Assembly: GCA_002238605.1 (NCBI GenBank)
Contig: MPMR01000002.1
Span: 242,333-306,332, forward strand
Reading direction: 5' to 3'
DNA length: 64,000 nucleotides
Source: BD2-11 clade cluster bacterium bin43
GTDB lineage: Bacteria; Gemmatimonadota; Gemmatimonadetes; Longimicrobiales; Gaopeijiaceae
The notes beneath the pieces were generated by a model. That model was not told the DNA's origin and did no database searches. It was given only the letters and a program-made list of their open reading frames with translations. The position numbers and the translations under genes were made by a program. This document shows, in pieces, positions 55,839 through 64,000 of this stretch; position 1 is the stretch's first letter; each line of letters starts with the position of its first letter.

Positions 55839-58834
55839 GTTACCCGATGTTCGAAACCACATCCACGGCGACCGGCGCCCGCGCGGCTCCGATGCTCGCC
55901 CTTCTCGCCACCGTCGCCCTCCTGTGGACCGCCCCCCTGGCCGCCCAGCAGGGACAGATCACCGGGCTCGTCACCAACGCCGCCACCGGCCAGCCCATCT
56001 CGTCGGCACAGGTGTTCATCCCCGAGTTGAGCATGGGAGCGCTTTCGGCCTCCAACGGCCGTTTTGTCATGCTGGGCGTCAACGCCGGCACCCACACGGT
56101 CCGCGTCGAACGCATCGGCTTTGCCGCCGCGACCATGGAGGTCACCGTCGCGGTGGACCAGACGGCCGAGGCGAACTTCGAGCTCCAGGAGGTGGCGCTG
56201 AACCTCGACGAGATCGTGGTGACCGGAACCGGCGCCCCCACGCAGCGCCGGCGCCTGGGACAGACCATCACCTCGGTGACCGCCGACGAACTCGCGATCG
56301 CGCCCATCACCAGCCTCTCCGACGCGCTGGTGGGACGCCTCGCCGGGGCCCGCGGTCTGATCTCGGGAGGTCAGACCGGCGCGGGCAGCGCCATCGTGCT
56401 GAGGGGCACCTCGAGCATCAGCCAGCGGCAGAGCCCGCTCATCTACGTGGACGGCGTACGCATGGACAACGCGACCGAGGATGCGTCCTCCGCCACCACC
56501 GACCGGCTGCAGGACATCAACCCCCAGGACATCGACCGGGTCGAGGTCATCCGGGGCGCCGCCGCCGCCACCCTCTACGGCACCGAAGCCTCCAGCGGCG
56601 TGATCCAGATCTTCACCAAGCGGGGACAGACGGGCGCGCCGGTGTACGCCTTCTCCACCGACCTCCAGCACCTGGCCTTCCCGCGCGCATTCCCGGACAA
56701 CTGCGGATACAACGCGTCCGAACACCAACTCCTCTGTGACAGCCCCTGGGACGCCAACACGGCGTTCGCGTACCATCAGAACTACAACTTGTCCGTTCGA
56801 GGCGGGACGCCCGGTCTGCGCTACTACCTGTCCGGGCGCCTGATGGAAGAGGTGAACCCGTCGCCCAACAACGAGCTGGCGAACCAGTCCGTGCGCGCCT
56901 CCTTCGACTTCACCCACACCGAGAAGCTCACCAGCCAGATCGGGGTGAACGTCGTTCGGCGCAATCTGAGGACCGCCACCCCCGGCTGGGGCGATCTCTT
57001 CGGCAACCTCATGCTCGGGAATCCGCTGCGGGCCACCGAGACCAACCCCCACGGCGCCTACACGCCCCTCCTGGCCAGCCGCATCACGGAGAACTTCCAG
57101 GAGTCCGTGAACACCATGCTCAACGGCTCGCTGGTCTATCAGTGGGGGGAGGGGCTCAGCTCCACCCTTCAGGTGGGGCACAACTTCATCGACAGCCGCT
57201 TCAGCGAGTTCTTCCCCCAGGGAGTGGTCGCGGAGTCGGTCACCGGTTACAAGCGGGTGAGGAATTCGCGCTTCGCCACCACGACCCTGGACTTCAGCAC
57301 ACACTGGGAAACCCAGATCAGCGACCGGATGGTCGGGAACGTGACCTTCGGCGGCCAGAGCTTCCGCGAGGTACAGGCGTTCGAGCTGGCGTCCGTGCGC
57401 GAGTTCGGGTCGCCCACCCTCAAGACGCTGAGCGGGGGCGCGCAGATCACCGGGGTGAGCGAGGGGTTCGAGGAAGTCATCAACGCAGGTCTCTTCGCGC
57501 AGGGACAGATCGGGCTCGATGACCGGCTCTTCTTCACCGCAGGGGTGCGCGCGGACGGCAACTCGGCCTTCGGTGAGGACTTCGGCCTCCAGGTGTACCC
57601 CAAGGCAGGCGTGTCCTGGGTGGTCTCCGAATACGACTTCTGGAACGTCGGCTGGATGAACGAGCTGAGGCTGCGCGCGGCGCTGGGCGCCTCCGGCCTG
57701 CAGCCGGGCGCCTTCGACGCCCAGCGCACCTGGAACCCGAACAGCAGCGTCATCGGCGGCTACCTCACGCCTCAGAACCTGGGCAATCCGGACCTCAAGC
57801 CCGAACGCTCGACCGAGATCGAGATGGCGGTCGAAGCCGGGTTGCTGGACGGCCGCTTCGGCATGGAGCTGGTGTACTTCAACCAGACCACCAACGACGC
57901 GCTGCTCCCGGTGCCGCCTTCCCCCGGAGACGGATTCACCAGCTCGCAGTTGCAGAATCTGGGCACGCTAAAGTCGTGGGGACTCGAGCTCACCGCGGAT
58001 GCACGCCTGGTGCAGAGCCCCAGCTTCACGTGGGACCTGACCGTCAGCCCCACCTACCTCAAGCAATGGGCGGACGACTTGGGCGGGCAGCCCGACCGGC
58101 GCCTCGGCAGCCGGCGCCGCTTCCACTCCCTCTACGAGGGGATGTGGCCGGGCATCTGGATCGCCCCGATCGTCGACCCCAACCAGCCCTATATCCTTTC
58201 CGGCCCCATCGACGAGATTCGCAGCCGCCGGGACATTGCGCCCAACATCCTGAAGGCGGCCGACGGCACCGACTCGCTGGCGGTGATCGGCAGACCGCAG
58301 CCCAACTGGACCGTCGACGTCCGCAGCGCCATGCAGTTCGGGAGCTTCACACTCCGCAACATCTTCGAGGCGGCGGGCGGCTTCATCGTCTCCAACGAGA
58401 CCGATCACCTGCGCAACGCGCTGGGCAACGGCCCGCTGGTGGCAACCCTCGAGTATACCCTGAACGACCCCAACGCCAGCGTCGAGGAGAAACAGCGGCT
58501 GGTGGACGAGTACGGCCGCAAGCACAACGGCGTCATCTCGAACACCGTCTATCCCGGCGACTACGTGCGCTGGGCGGAGCTCACGATCTCCTGGCAGCTT
58601 CCGGATGCGCTCGCCGAGCGTATTGCCGCCACCAGCGCGCAGATCAGCGTCGGCGCCAAGAACGTCAAGGTCTTCAGCGATTATCTGAGTTCGCCCAAGA
58701 ACGGCTGGATCGATCCAGGCACCCGCGGCATCGAAGCGGGCACCGCCGGCGCCAGCTACTTCACCCAGAACGTCGACTACCTCAAGGTGCCCGCACCGAG
58801 ACGTCTGGTCTTCTCCCTCAGGGCCCAGTTCTGA
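55835..58834 (+). CDS. SusC/RagA-family TonB-dependent outer-membrane receptor
   Basis: 999-residue TonB-linked importer. Signal peptide to about LAAQ, CarboxypepD_reg-like domain (GQITGLVTNAATGQPISSAQVFIPE), plug domain with LDEIVVTGTGAPTQRRRLGQ and the SusC signature IYVDGVRMDN...IEVIRGAAAATLYGTEASSG-type block, then a 22-strand barrel ending in an aromatic C terminus (RLVFSLRAQF). Starts at 55835 overlapping the DUF1592 stop (ATGA). SusD partner follows after 25 bases. Confidence 0.95.
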   Translation: MSYPMFETTSTATGARAAPMLALLATVALLWTAPLAAQQGQITGLVTNAATGQPISSAQVFIPELSMGALSASNGRFVMLGVNAGTHTVRVERIGFAAATMEVTVAVDQTAEANFELQEVALNLDEIVVTGTGAPTQRRRLGQTITSVTADELAIAPITSLSDALVGRLAGARGLISGGQTGAGSAIVLRGTSSISQRQSPLIYVDGVRMDNATEDASSATTDRLQDINPQDIDRVEVIRGAAAATLYGTEASSGVIQIFTKRGQTGAPVYAFSTDLQHLAFPRAFPDNCGYNASEHQLLCDSPWDANTAFAYHQNYNLSVRGGTPGLRYYLSGRLMEEVNPSPNNELANQSVRASFDFTHTEKLTSQIGVNVVRRNLRTATPGWGDLFGNLMLGNPLRATETNPHGAYTPLLASRITENFQESVNTMLNGSLVYQWGEGLSSTLQVGHNFIDSRFSEFFPQGVVAESVTGYKRVRNSRFATTTLDFSTHWETQISDRMVGNVTFGGQSFREVQAFELASVREFGSPTLKTLSGGAQITGVSEGFEEVINAGLFAQGQIGLDDRLFFTAGVRADGNSAFGEDFGLQVYPKAGVSWVVSEYDFWNVGWMNELRLRAALGASGLQPGAFDAQRTWNPNSSVIGGYLTPQNLGNPDLKPERSTEIEMAVEAGLLDGRFGMELVYFNQTTNDALLPVPPSPGDGFTSSQLQNLGTLKSWGLELTADARLVQSPSFTWDLTVSPTYLKQWADDLGGQPDRRLGSRRRFHSLYEGMWPGIWIAPIVDPNQPYILSGPIDEIRSRRDIAPNILKAADGTDSLAVIGRPQPNWTVDVRSAMQFGSFTLRNIFEAAGGFIVSNETDHLRNALGNGPLVATLEYTLNDPNASVEEKQRLVDEYGRKHNGVISNTVYPGDYVRWAELTISWQLPDALAERIAATSAQISVGAKNVKVFSDYLSSPKNGWIDPGTRGIEAGTAGASYFTQNVDYLKVPAPRRLVFSLRAQF

Positions 58835-58859
58835 ACGGGCTCAACCTGTGGAGGCAATC

Positions 58860-60290
58860 ATGACGATGCACCGGAGACAAGGGAGTCGAGAGATGATTAG
58901 AGACAAAGATCGCGGTACCGGAAGAACCACCCGAACCGGACGAGGGAGGGGCTTCCTGGCCCTCGCAACGGGAGTGCTGCTGACCGCCGCCGTCGGCTGC
59001 AGCGACTTCCTCGAAGTCGACAACCCGGCGAGCCTGCTGGACGAGGACCTGGAGCGGAAGGAGCTTCTGGGGACGCTGGCCAACACGCCGGAGGGCAACA
59101 TCGCCGGCACGTACTCCAGCCTGCTGACGCGCCACGGGCTGCTCAGCGACGAGCTGTTCCATCCGACGACGCAGCTGGAGAACATCGACGCCATGCGCGG
59201 CAACCGGCTGGCGTCCAATTCAGCCGTGGAAGGCCACTGGCGCGGGCTCGCCCAGGCGCGCTGGCTCGCGGACGAGGTGGCCGATCGTCTCACCACGGCC
59301 GGAGGCAACGAGCTGGGTGTGGCGCGCGCGTACTTCTTCGGGGGAATCGCGCGCATCACCATGGCCGACCACTACAACGTGATCGTCTACGGGGCCGAAG
59401 GCGGGCTGCTCGGGCCGATCGACGTGATCGCGGAGTCGGTCGAGCGCTTCCAGCAGGCGGCGCAGACGGCCCAGGCCGCGGGAGACGTCAACCTCGCGGC
59501 CGGCGCAATGGGACAGGTAGCGCGCGCCTACCGCTCGCTCTACTACGAAAGAGCCCACCTGCAGGGTCAGATGGACATGAGCCTGATGGACCAGGCGGAG
59601 TCGGCCGCCCGCCAGGCGCTTGCGACCGCCCCGGACTACAACGTATCGCTCCGCTTCGGCGCCCCGGGCGGCTCCAACTCGGCGGCTTCCCTGGGAGGCC
59701 CCTACGGGGGAACCAACCGGATCGACGAGATCTATCTGTTCCTTCCCGATCCCGTGACCGGGGACTGGGATCCGCGCGTTCCGCACGAGGAAACGACCCG
59801 CCAGGAGCCGCTGGGCATCAGTTCCTACAACCTGAAGTATCCCGCGCGCGAAACCCCGCTGCCGCTCAGCCGCGCCGCCGAGGCGATGCTCATCATCGCG
59901 GAGTCACGACTGCTCGCCGGCGACCTCGCGGGCGCGGTCGAGTGGATCAACCACACGCGCGCCGCGGCGAGGACCCGGACGATGGCGGGAGACTGGGGCG
60001 ACGCATCCCGCGGCTGGCCGCCCATGGGACACGCGATCTCGGACCTGCGCGACTTCGCCAGCATGGCCGCGGACGAGATCATGGCCCAGCTCCAGCACGA
60101 GCGCAGGGCCGAGTTCTGGATGGAGATGCGGCGCTGGCAGGACATGCGCTACTACGAAATCTTCCCCTACCGCTGGTTCGACCAGAACAAGGCGATGGGA
60201 ATCCACCTGCGCTGGCCGCCCTCTCCGGAGGACGTCAACGCCAACCCCAACCTCACCAACGAAATCGCGCAAAGGCTCTACACGAACTGA
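58860..60290 (+). CDS. SusD/RagB-family outer-membrane lipoprotein
   Basis: 476 residues, substrate-binding partner of the upstream SusC protein. Start ATG 58860 with GGAGG at 58850-58854. An unusually long basic n-region (RDKDRGTGRTTRTGRGRG) precedes the hydrophobic stretch and lipobox LTAAVGC, then SDFLEVDNPASL as in SusD mature N termini, and the helical SusD core (ARAYFFGGIARITMADHYN, LSRAAEAMLIIAESRLLAGDLAGAVEWIN, RRAEFWMEMRRWQDMRYYE). Ligand unknown. Confidence 0.93.
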   Translation: MTMHRRQGSREMIRDKDRGTGRTTRTGRGRGFLALATGVLLTAAVGCSDFLEVDNPASLLDEDLERKELLGTLANTPEGNIAGTYSSLLTRHGLLSDELFHPTTQLENIDAMRGNRLASNSAVEGHWRGLAQARWLADEVADRLTTAGGNELGVARAYFFGGIARITMADHYNVIVYGAEGGLLGPIDVIAESVERFQQAAQTAQAAGDVNLAAGAMGQVARAYRSLYYERAHLQGQMDMSLMDQAESAARQALATAPDYNVSLRFGAPGGSNSAASLGGPYGGTNRIDEIYLFLPDPVTGDWDPRVPHEETTRQEPLGISSYNLKYPARETPLPLSRAAEAMLIIAESRLLAGDLAGAVEWINHTRAAARTRTMAGDWGDASRGWPPMGHAISDLRDFASMAADEIMAQLQHERRAEFWMEMRRWQDMRYYEIFPYRWFDQNKAMGIHLRWPPSPEDVNANPNLTNEIAQRLYTN

Positions 60291-60315
60291 GTCGCCGGAG
60301 GGAGGAAGCTCGTCC

Positions 60316-61737
60316 ATGAATTTCATCACCGGAAGACACCTTTCGCGCCGCACCTTCGTGAAGGGTGCGGGGGCCTCCGTGGCCCTGCCCCTGCTCGACG
60401 CCATGGTCCCGGCCGGGAGGCCGTGGAGCGATGCGGCACAGTCGCAGTTCACGCGGCTGGTGTGCGTCGAGGAGTCGATGGGGTGTGCGGGCGGAAACGA
60501 CTGGGGGGACGCGCAGAACCTGTTCGCCCCGGCCAGGGCCGGACGCGACTTCGAGCTGAAGGCGGAGAGCCAGCTCAAGCCGCTGGAAGCCTTTCGGGAT
60601 TACCTGACCATCGTCAGCAACACCGACGTGCGCATGGCGGAGCCCTACAGGGCCGAGGAGATCGGCGGCGACCACGATCGCTCCACCGCGGTTTTCCTCA
60701 CCCAGGCCCATCCGCTCCAGACCCAGGCCGATGTCTACCTGGGCAAGTCCCTCGACCAGGTGCACGCGGACCGCTTCGGGCAGGACACCGCCCTGCCCTC
60801 CCTCGAGATCACGACGGAGCAGATGGACCGCGGGGGCGGGTGCGCCTACAACTACCACTGCGCGTACACGACCACCCTGGCGTGGGCGTCGCCCACCCAG
60901 CCGCTCCCGGCGATCCGCGAGCCCCGGCGGGTGTTCGAGCAGCTCTTCGGCGCCGGCGACTCCCCGGCCGACCGCGCCGTGCGGCTGCGCAACAGCCAGA
61001 GCCTGCTCGACTGGGTGCTGGTCGAGCTGAACGACCTGAAGCGGGAGCTGGGGGCGCTGGACCGGCAGGCGCTGGATCAGTACGCCAACCACATTCGCGA
61101 GCTGGAGCGGCGCATCGAGCTGGTGGAGGCGCAGAACTCGAGCGGCGAGGAGCGGCAGATGCCCGAGGCCCCGTCGGGCATCCCGGACCGCTGGGAAGAC
61201 CACATGCAGCTGATGTTCGACCTGCAGGTGCTCGCCCTGCAGGCGGACCTGACCCGGGTCATCACCTTCAAGACGGGCTTCGACCTGCAGAACAGCACCT
61301 TCCCCGACAGCGGCACCAGCAAGTCCTTCCACGCGTCGTCGCACCACGGCAACGTCCCCTCCGCCATCATGGAATTCAACGTCATCAACACGTACCGCCT
61401 GGGGCAGATGGCGTACTTCCTCGAGAAGATGAAGAACACGATGGAGGGCGAGGCGTCGCTGCTCGACAAGACCGCGATCATCTGGGGTTCCCCGATGGGC
61501 GACCCCAACCTGCACAACCACCGGCGCTGCCCGCTCCTGCTCATGGGTCACGCCAACGGCGCGCTGGAGGGCAACCTGCACCTCAGGGCGCCCAAGGGGA
61601 CGCCGATGGCCAACGCGTTCGTGAGCCTGATGCAGCGCATCGGACACGACGACATGAGGGCGTTCGGGGACAGCACGGGCGAGTTCCCTCTCAGCTTTCC
61701 GGTGGGCCGGTCGGTGAGCACGCGGAGGGAGCCATGA
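60316..61737 (+). CDS. DUF1552-family protein with Tat signal
   Basis: 473 residues, ATG 60316 after GGAGGGAGG. The twin-arginine signal HLSRRTFVKGAGASVALPLLD points to folded export, often with a cofactor. DUF1552 body includes VSNTDVRMAEPYRAEEIGGDHDRSTA, LEITTEQMDRGGGCAYNYHC, LRNSQSLLDWVLVELNDLKR, and HHGNVPSAIMEFNVINTYRLGQMAYFLEKM. DUF1552 and DUF1592 genes are often neighbours in other phyla; function unknown. Ends in an ATGA overlap with the ankyrin gene. Confidence 0.9.
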   Translation: MNFITGRHLSRRTFVKGAGASVALPLLDAMVPAGRPWSDAAQSQFTRLVCVEESMGCAGGNDWGDAQNLFAPARAGRDFELKAESQLKPLEAFRDYLTIVSNTDVRMAEPYRAEEIGGDHDRSTAVFLTQAHPLQTQADVYLGKSLDQVHADRFGQDTALPSLEITTEQMDRGGGCAYNYHCAYTTTLAWASPTQPLPAIREPRRVFEQLFGAGDSPADRAVRLRNSQSLLDWVLVELNDLKRELGALDRQALDQYANHIRELERRIELVEAQNSSGEERQMPEAPSGIPDRWEDHMQLMFDLQVLALQADLTRVITFKTGFDLQNSTFPDSGTSKSFHASSHHGNVPSAIMEFNVINTYRLGQMAYFLEKMKNTMEGEASLLDKTAIIWGSPMGDPNLHNHRRCPLLLMGHANGALEGNLHLRAPKGTPMANAFVSLMQRIGHDDMRAFGDSTGEFPLSFPVGRSVSTRREP

Positions 61738-63686
61738 GGCTCGGACGCGGGATGGGGGGCGCGGGCGCGGTGCTGGCGGTCGTGCTGGCCGCAGGTGCCA
61801 CGCCCCCGCAGGAGGGGTTGCTTGATGCCGCGCGCCGCGGCGATACGGAAGAGGTGCGGGCGCTGCTCGACGACGGGGCCGATCCCAACCACGCGCAGGG
61901 AGACGGGCTGACGGCGCTGCACCTGGCCGCCCGCGAGGGTCATCTCGAAGTCGTGGACATCCTGATCGGCGCGGGGGCCGTGACCGGGGCGACAACGCGC
62001 ATAGGCGACTACACGCCCTTGCACCTGGCCGGCGGCGCGGGGCACACGGACGTGGTGAGCGTGCTTCTGGGCGCGGGCGCCGACGCGGGCGCCGTGACCA
62101 CCTCCAGCGGCGTCACCCCCCTCCACCTGGCGGCGGAGGCGCGCGGCGGCGAGGGCGCGGTGCGCCTGCTGCTCGAACACGGCGCGCCGGTGGACCCGCG
62201 CGAGAAATCGGCCGGGCAAACGCCTTTGATGTTCGCCGCCGCCGCCGGACAGGCGGCCTCCGCGGCCGAACTGCTGGAATACGGCGCCGACCCCGGGCTC
62301 GCCACCGAGGTGGGGGACGTGCTGCGGCGCATGGCGATCAGCCAGTCCGCCCAGGGACGTCTGCTGGAGGCGCTGTCCGAGATCCAGCGGGCAACCGAGG
62401 GCGGAACCGCCCGCGAGCCGACCGCCGCCGAAGTGCAGGCCGCGCTCGCCGTCCAGCGCGAATACCTCGCCTCGGAGGAACTGCGGGAACAGCTGGCGGA
62501 CTTCCACCCCGACGACCTTGCCAACGTGGTGCCCGCATGGGACACGCCCGCCGGCTACGTCGCCGAGAACGAGATCGTCCAGCGGCCCATGTACGAGACC
62601 CTGGTCGGCAGGACGGGCGGCATGACCGCCCTGCTGCACGCCGCCCGCGAGGGCCACCTGGAGGTCGCGCGGGTGCTTCTGGACGGCGGCGCCGACATCG
62701 ACCAGGTCGCGGGCGACGGGGCCAGCCCGCTCACCATCGCCGCGCTCAACGGCCAGTTCGACATGGCGATGCTGCTCATCGAGCGCGGGGCCGACCCCGA
62801 CCTGGCCACCCACACCGACGGCGTTGCTCCCCTGTTCGCAGTGCTGCAGACCCAGTGGGCCTTCAAGTTCACCGACCACCCGCATCCACGTGCGCACGAC
62901 AACCAGGCGACCACGCACATGGACGTCCTGACGGCGCTCCTGGAGGCCGGCGCGGATCCCGACGTGCCGATCCGGACCCACCTGTGGTACTCGGACTTCC
63001 TGCGTGGCAAGCTGGGACTCAACCTGACCGGGGCCACTCCCTTCTGGCGGGCGGCGCTGGCCCTGGACCTGCCCGCCATGAAAGCCCTGGTGGCGCACGG
63101 AGCCGACCCGGACATCCCCACCACCTGGCCGGAGCCGGGGATGCGCGAGGGACGCCAGAACGACGGGCGCCTGCAGGAGGATTCCGGGCTGCCCATGATC
63201 CCCGAGGGGACCCCCAACATGTATCCCATCCACGCCGCGGCGGGGGGCGGGTACATGGGGCTCGGCGCGTTCCTCATGAACCACGTGCCGAACAACTTCC
63301 TCAACACCGTCAGATACCTGGTCGAGGAGCACGGCGCCGACGTGAACCTCCCCGACTCATGGGGCTACACGCCCCTGCACTACGCCTCGGTGCGGGGCGG
63401 CAACGACCTCATCGAGTACCTGGTGTCGAAAGGGGCCGAAGTGGGCGCGATCAGCCGGCTGGGTCAGTCAACCGCGGACATGGCGCGTGGCGGGCGGGCC
63501 GGCTACTTCTCGCGGCCGTCCTACCCCGGGACCGTCGACCTGCTGGTGGATCTGGGGTCGGAACTGAGGTGCCTGAACACCCACTTCCGGGGCACCGGCG
63601 ACTTCTGCCCGGGCGCCGGGGTGGAACCGTTCGACACGGAGGCTCCTCCTGTACGGCAGAATCGCCCGCCCGGGGGAAGACGGTGA
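61734..63686 (+). CDS. Secreted ankyrin-repeat protein
   Basis: 650 residues, ATG 61734 overlapping the DUF1552 stop, with GGAGGGA upstream. A signal peptide (GMGGAGAVLAVVLAAGATP) leads to about four ankyrin repeats at 27-165 (DGLTALHLAAREGHLEVVDIL and similar), a helical spacer, and four or five further repeats from about 295 to 590, some with long loops rich in Trp/Pro/His. Repeats end with WGYTPLHYASVRGGNDLIEYL. Probably a periplasmic binding scaffold for the operon's other products (inference). Confidence 0.88.
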   Translation: MRLGRGMGGAGAVLAVVLAAGATPPQEGLLDAARRGDTEEVRALLDDGADPNHAQGDGLTALHLAAREGHLEVVDILIGAGAVTGATTRIGDYTPLHLAGGAGHTDVVSVLLGAGADAGAVTTSSGVTPLHLAAEARGGEGAVRLLLEHGAPVDPREKSAGQTPLMFAAAAGQAASAAELLEYGADPGLATEVGDVLRRMAISQSAQGRLLEALSEIQRATEGGTAREPTAAEVQAALAVQREYLASEELREQLADFHPDDLANVVPAWDTPAGYVAENEIVQRPMYETLVGRTGGMTALLHAAREGHLEVARVLLDGGADIDQVAGDGASPLTIAALNGQFDMAMLLIERGADPDLATHTDGVAPLFAVLQTQWAFKFTDHPHPRAHDNQATTHMDVLTALLEAGADPDVPIRTHLWYSDFLRGKLGLNLTGATPFWRAALALDLPAMKALVAHGADPDIPTTWPEPGMREGRQNDGRLQEDSGLPMIPEGTPNMYPIHAAAGGGYMGLGAFLMNHVPNNFLNTVRYLVEEHGADVNLPDSWGYTPLHYASVRGGNDLIEYLVSKGAEVGAISRLGQSTADMARGGRAGYFSRPSYPGTVDLLVDLGSELRCLNTHFRGTGDFCPGAGVEPFDTEAPPVRQNRPPGGRR

Positions 63687-64000
63687 GCCAACCGGGAGCG
63701 CGGGGATAGCGAACACACCGCGTCCCCGGTGCGCTGAGCAGGAACCCCTCGGCCGCGTCCCGGCCTGCTGGACCGGAGTCGACCCTGAGGCGGACGCCTG
63801 CCCTGTGGCCGGGTGCCGGCTACGCGATTGGCGGCCTCCCGGGCGGCCGCCTCCGGGCCGGGGCCGGCGGGGGCCCCGACGACCGGGGCGGCGGCCCTGA
63901 CCGCACGGCCGCAGGCGACCGGGTCGCGGGGGAGCGGCCCGGGCTCGACCCAGCCGCCGACCCAGCCGGTCGCGGGGGCGGCCGACCCGCGGACGGGGGC
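63687..64000. other. Very GC-rich tail, no gene supported
   Basis: Downstream of the ankyrin gene. GC- and Pro/Gly/Ala-codon-rich runs leave several frames open on both strands; one plus-strand GTG reading at 63813 runs off the edge with a Pro/Ala/Thr-rich product, and the opposite strand is similarly open. Neither has a ribosome-binding site or recognisable motif. No terminator with a T run is visible. Confidence 0.4.

Noticed and set aside
60423..61733. Extension of the ankyrin gene back into the DUF1552 gene
   Set aside because: This is just the +2 frame of DUF1552; ATG 61734 starts a signal peptide and forms an ATGA overlap.
63813..64000. Partial plus-strand coding region at the window edge
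   Set aside because: Low-complexity Pro/Ala/Thr reading with no ribosome-binding site; several frames are open on both strands here.

Overview
The window is high-GC bacterial chromosome, densely coded, with a mean gene spacing of a few bases and many 4-base start/stop overlaps. The gene content (SusC/SusD pair, secreted S9, M16 and penicillin-acylase-type hydrolases, UbiE/MenG, DUF1592/DUF1552 proteins, a membrane MutS-like ATPase) fits Gemmatimonadota best, possibly a marine or host-associated lineage. This placement is inference from gene content, not from a phylogeny. No phage, insertion sequence, CRISPR array, rRNA or tRNA was recognised.

Layout. 1-5.2 kb (minus strand): glmM, glmS, dtd, maf and the 5' part of glpK, covering amino-sugar precursors and housekeeping. 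5.3-13.4 kb (plus): a cystathionine gamma-synthase/lyase-type enzyme, an M48 peptidase, purD, a YbjQ-type protein, mutM, and a coupled M16 peptidase pair with one active and one HxxEH-less subunit. 13.4-14.1 kb (minus): ubiE/menG. 14.2-18.6 kb (plus): an envelope-stress-like module of ECF sigma factor, anti-sigma factor with a duplicated zinc finger, polymer-forming membrane protein, DUF4097-like protein and small membrane protein. 18.6-25.0 kb (minus): Fe-S genes (Mrp/ApbC, NifU-like), then a lipid-linked-sugar set (GT2, YfhO-like, UPF0104-like flippase). 25.3-27.7 kb (plus): proline metabolism (P5C dehydrogenase and proC).

27.8-39.4 kb (minus): penicillin acylase, a second gamma-family PLP enzyme, a STAS/HATPase partner-switch-like pair, two sugar kinases (PfkB, ROK), lepA, threonine aldolase, a homocysteine S-methyltransferase, and at the head of that run an ArsC-family thioredoxin-fold gene with an in-frame TGA at the first position of its CxxC motif. 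This last gene is a strong selenoprotein candidate. 39.9-41.8 kb (plus): a secreted repeat protein and pfkA. 41.8-49.6 kb (minus): membrane MutS-like ATPase, S9 peptidase, a DUF1499-cytochrome P450 fusion and a kynureninase-like enzyme. 49.8-52.5 kb (plus): a secreted six-hairpin glycosidase. 52.6-53.1 kb (minus): a MazEF-type toxin-antitoxin pair. 53.4-63.7 kb (plus): one apparent operon of a di-heme-motif DUF1592 protein, SusC, SusD, Tat-exported DUF1552 protein and an ankyrin-repeat protein.

The main discoveries are: (1) the UxxC selenoprotein candidate at 39083-39445, with a strong SD, an ATG upstream of the TGA and a hairpin just downstream; (2) three genes (mutM, the flippase, the penicillin acylase) whose only sensible start is CTG, two of them in CTGA overlaps that parallel the ATGA/GTGA overlaps used elsewhere; (3) the DUF1499-P450 fusion; and (4) a SusCD transporter embedded between DUF1592 and DUF1552 genes.
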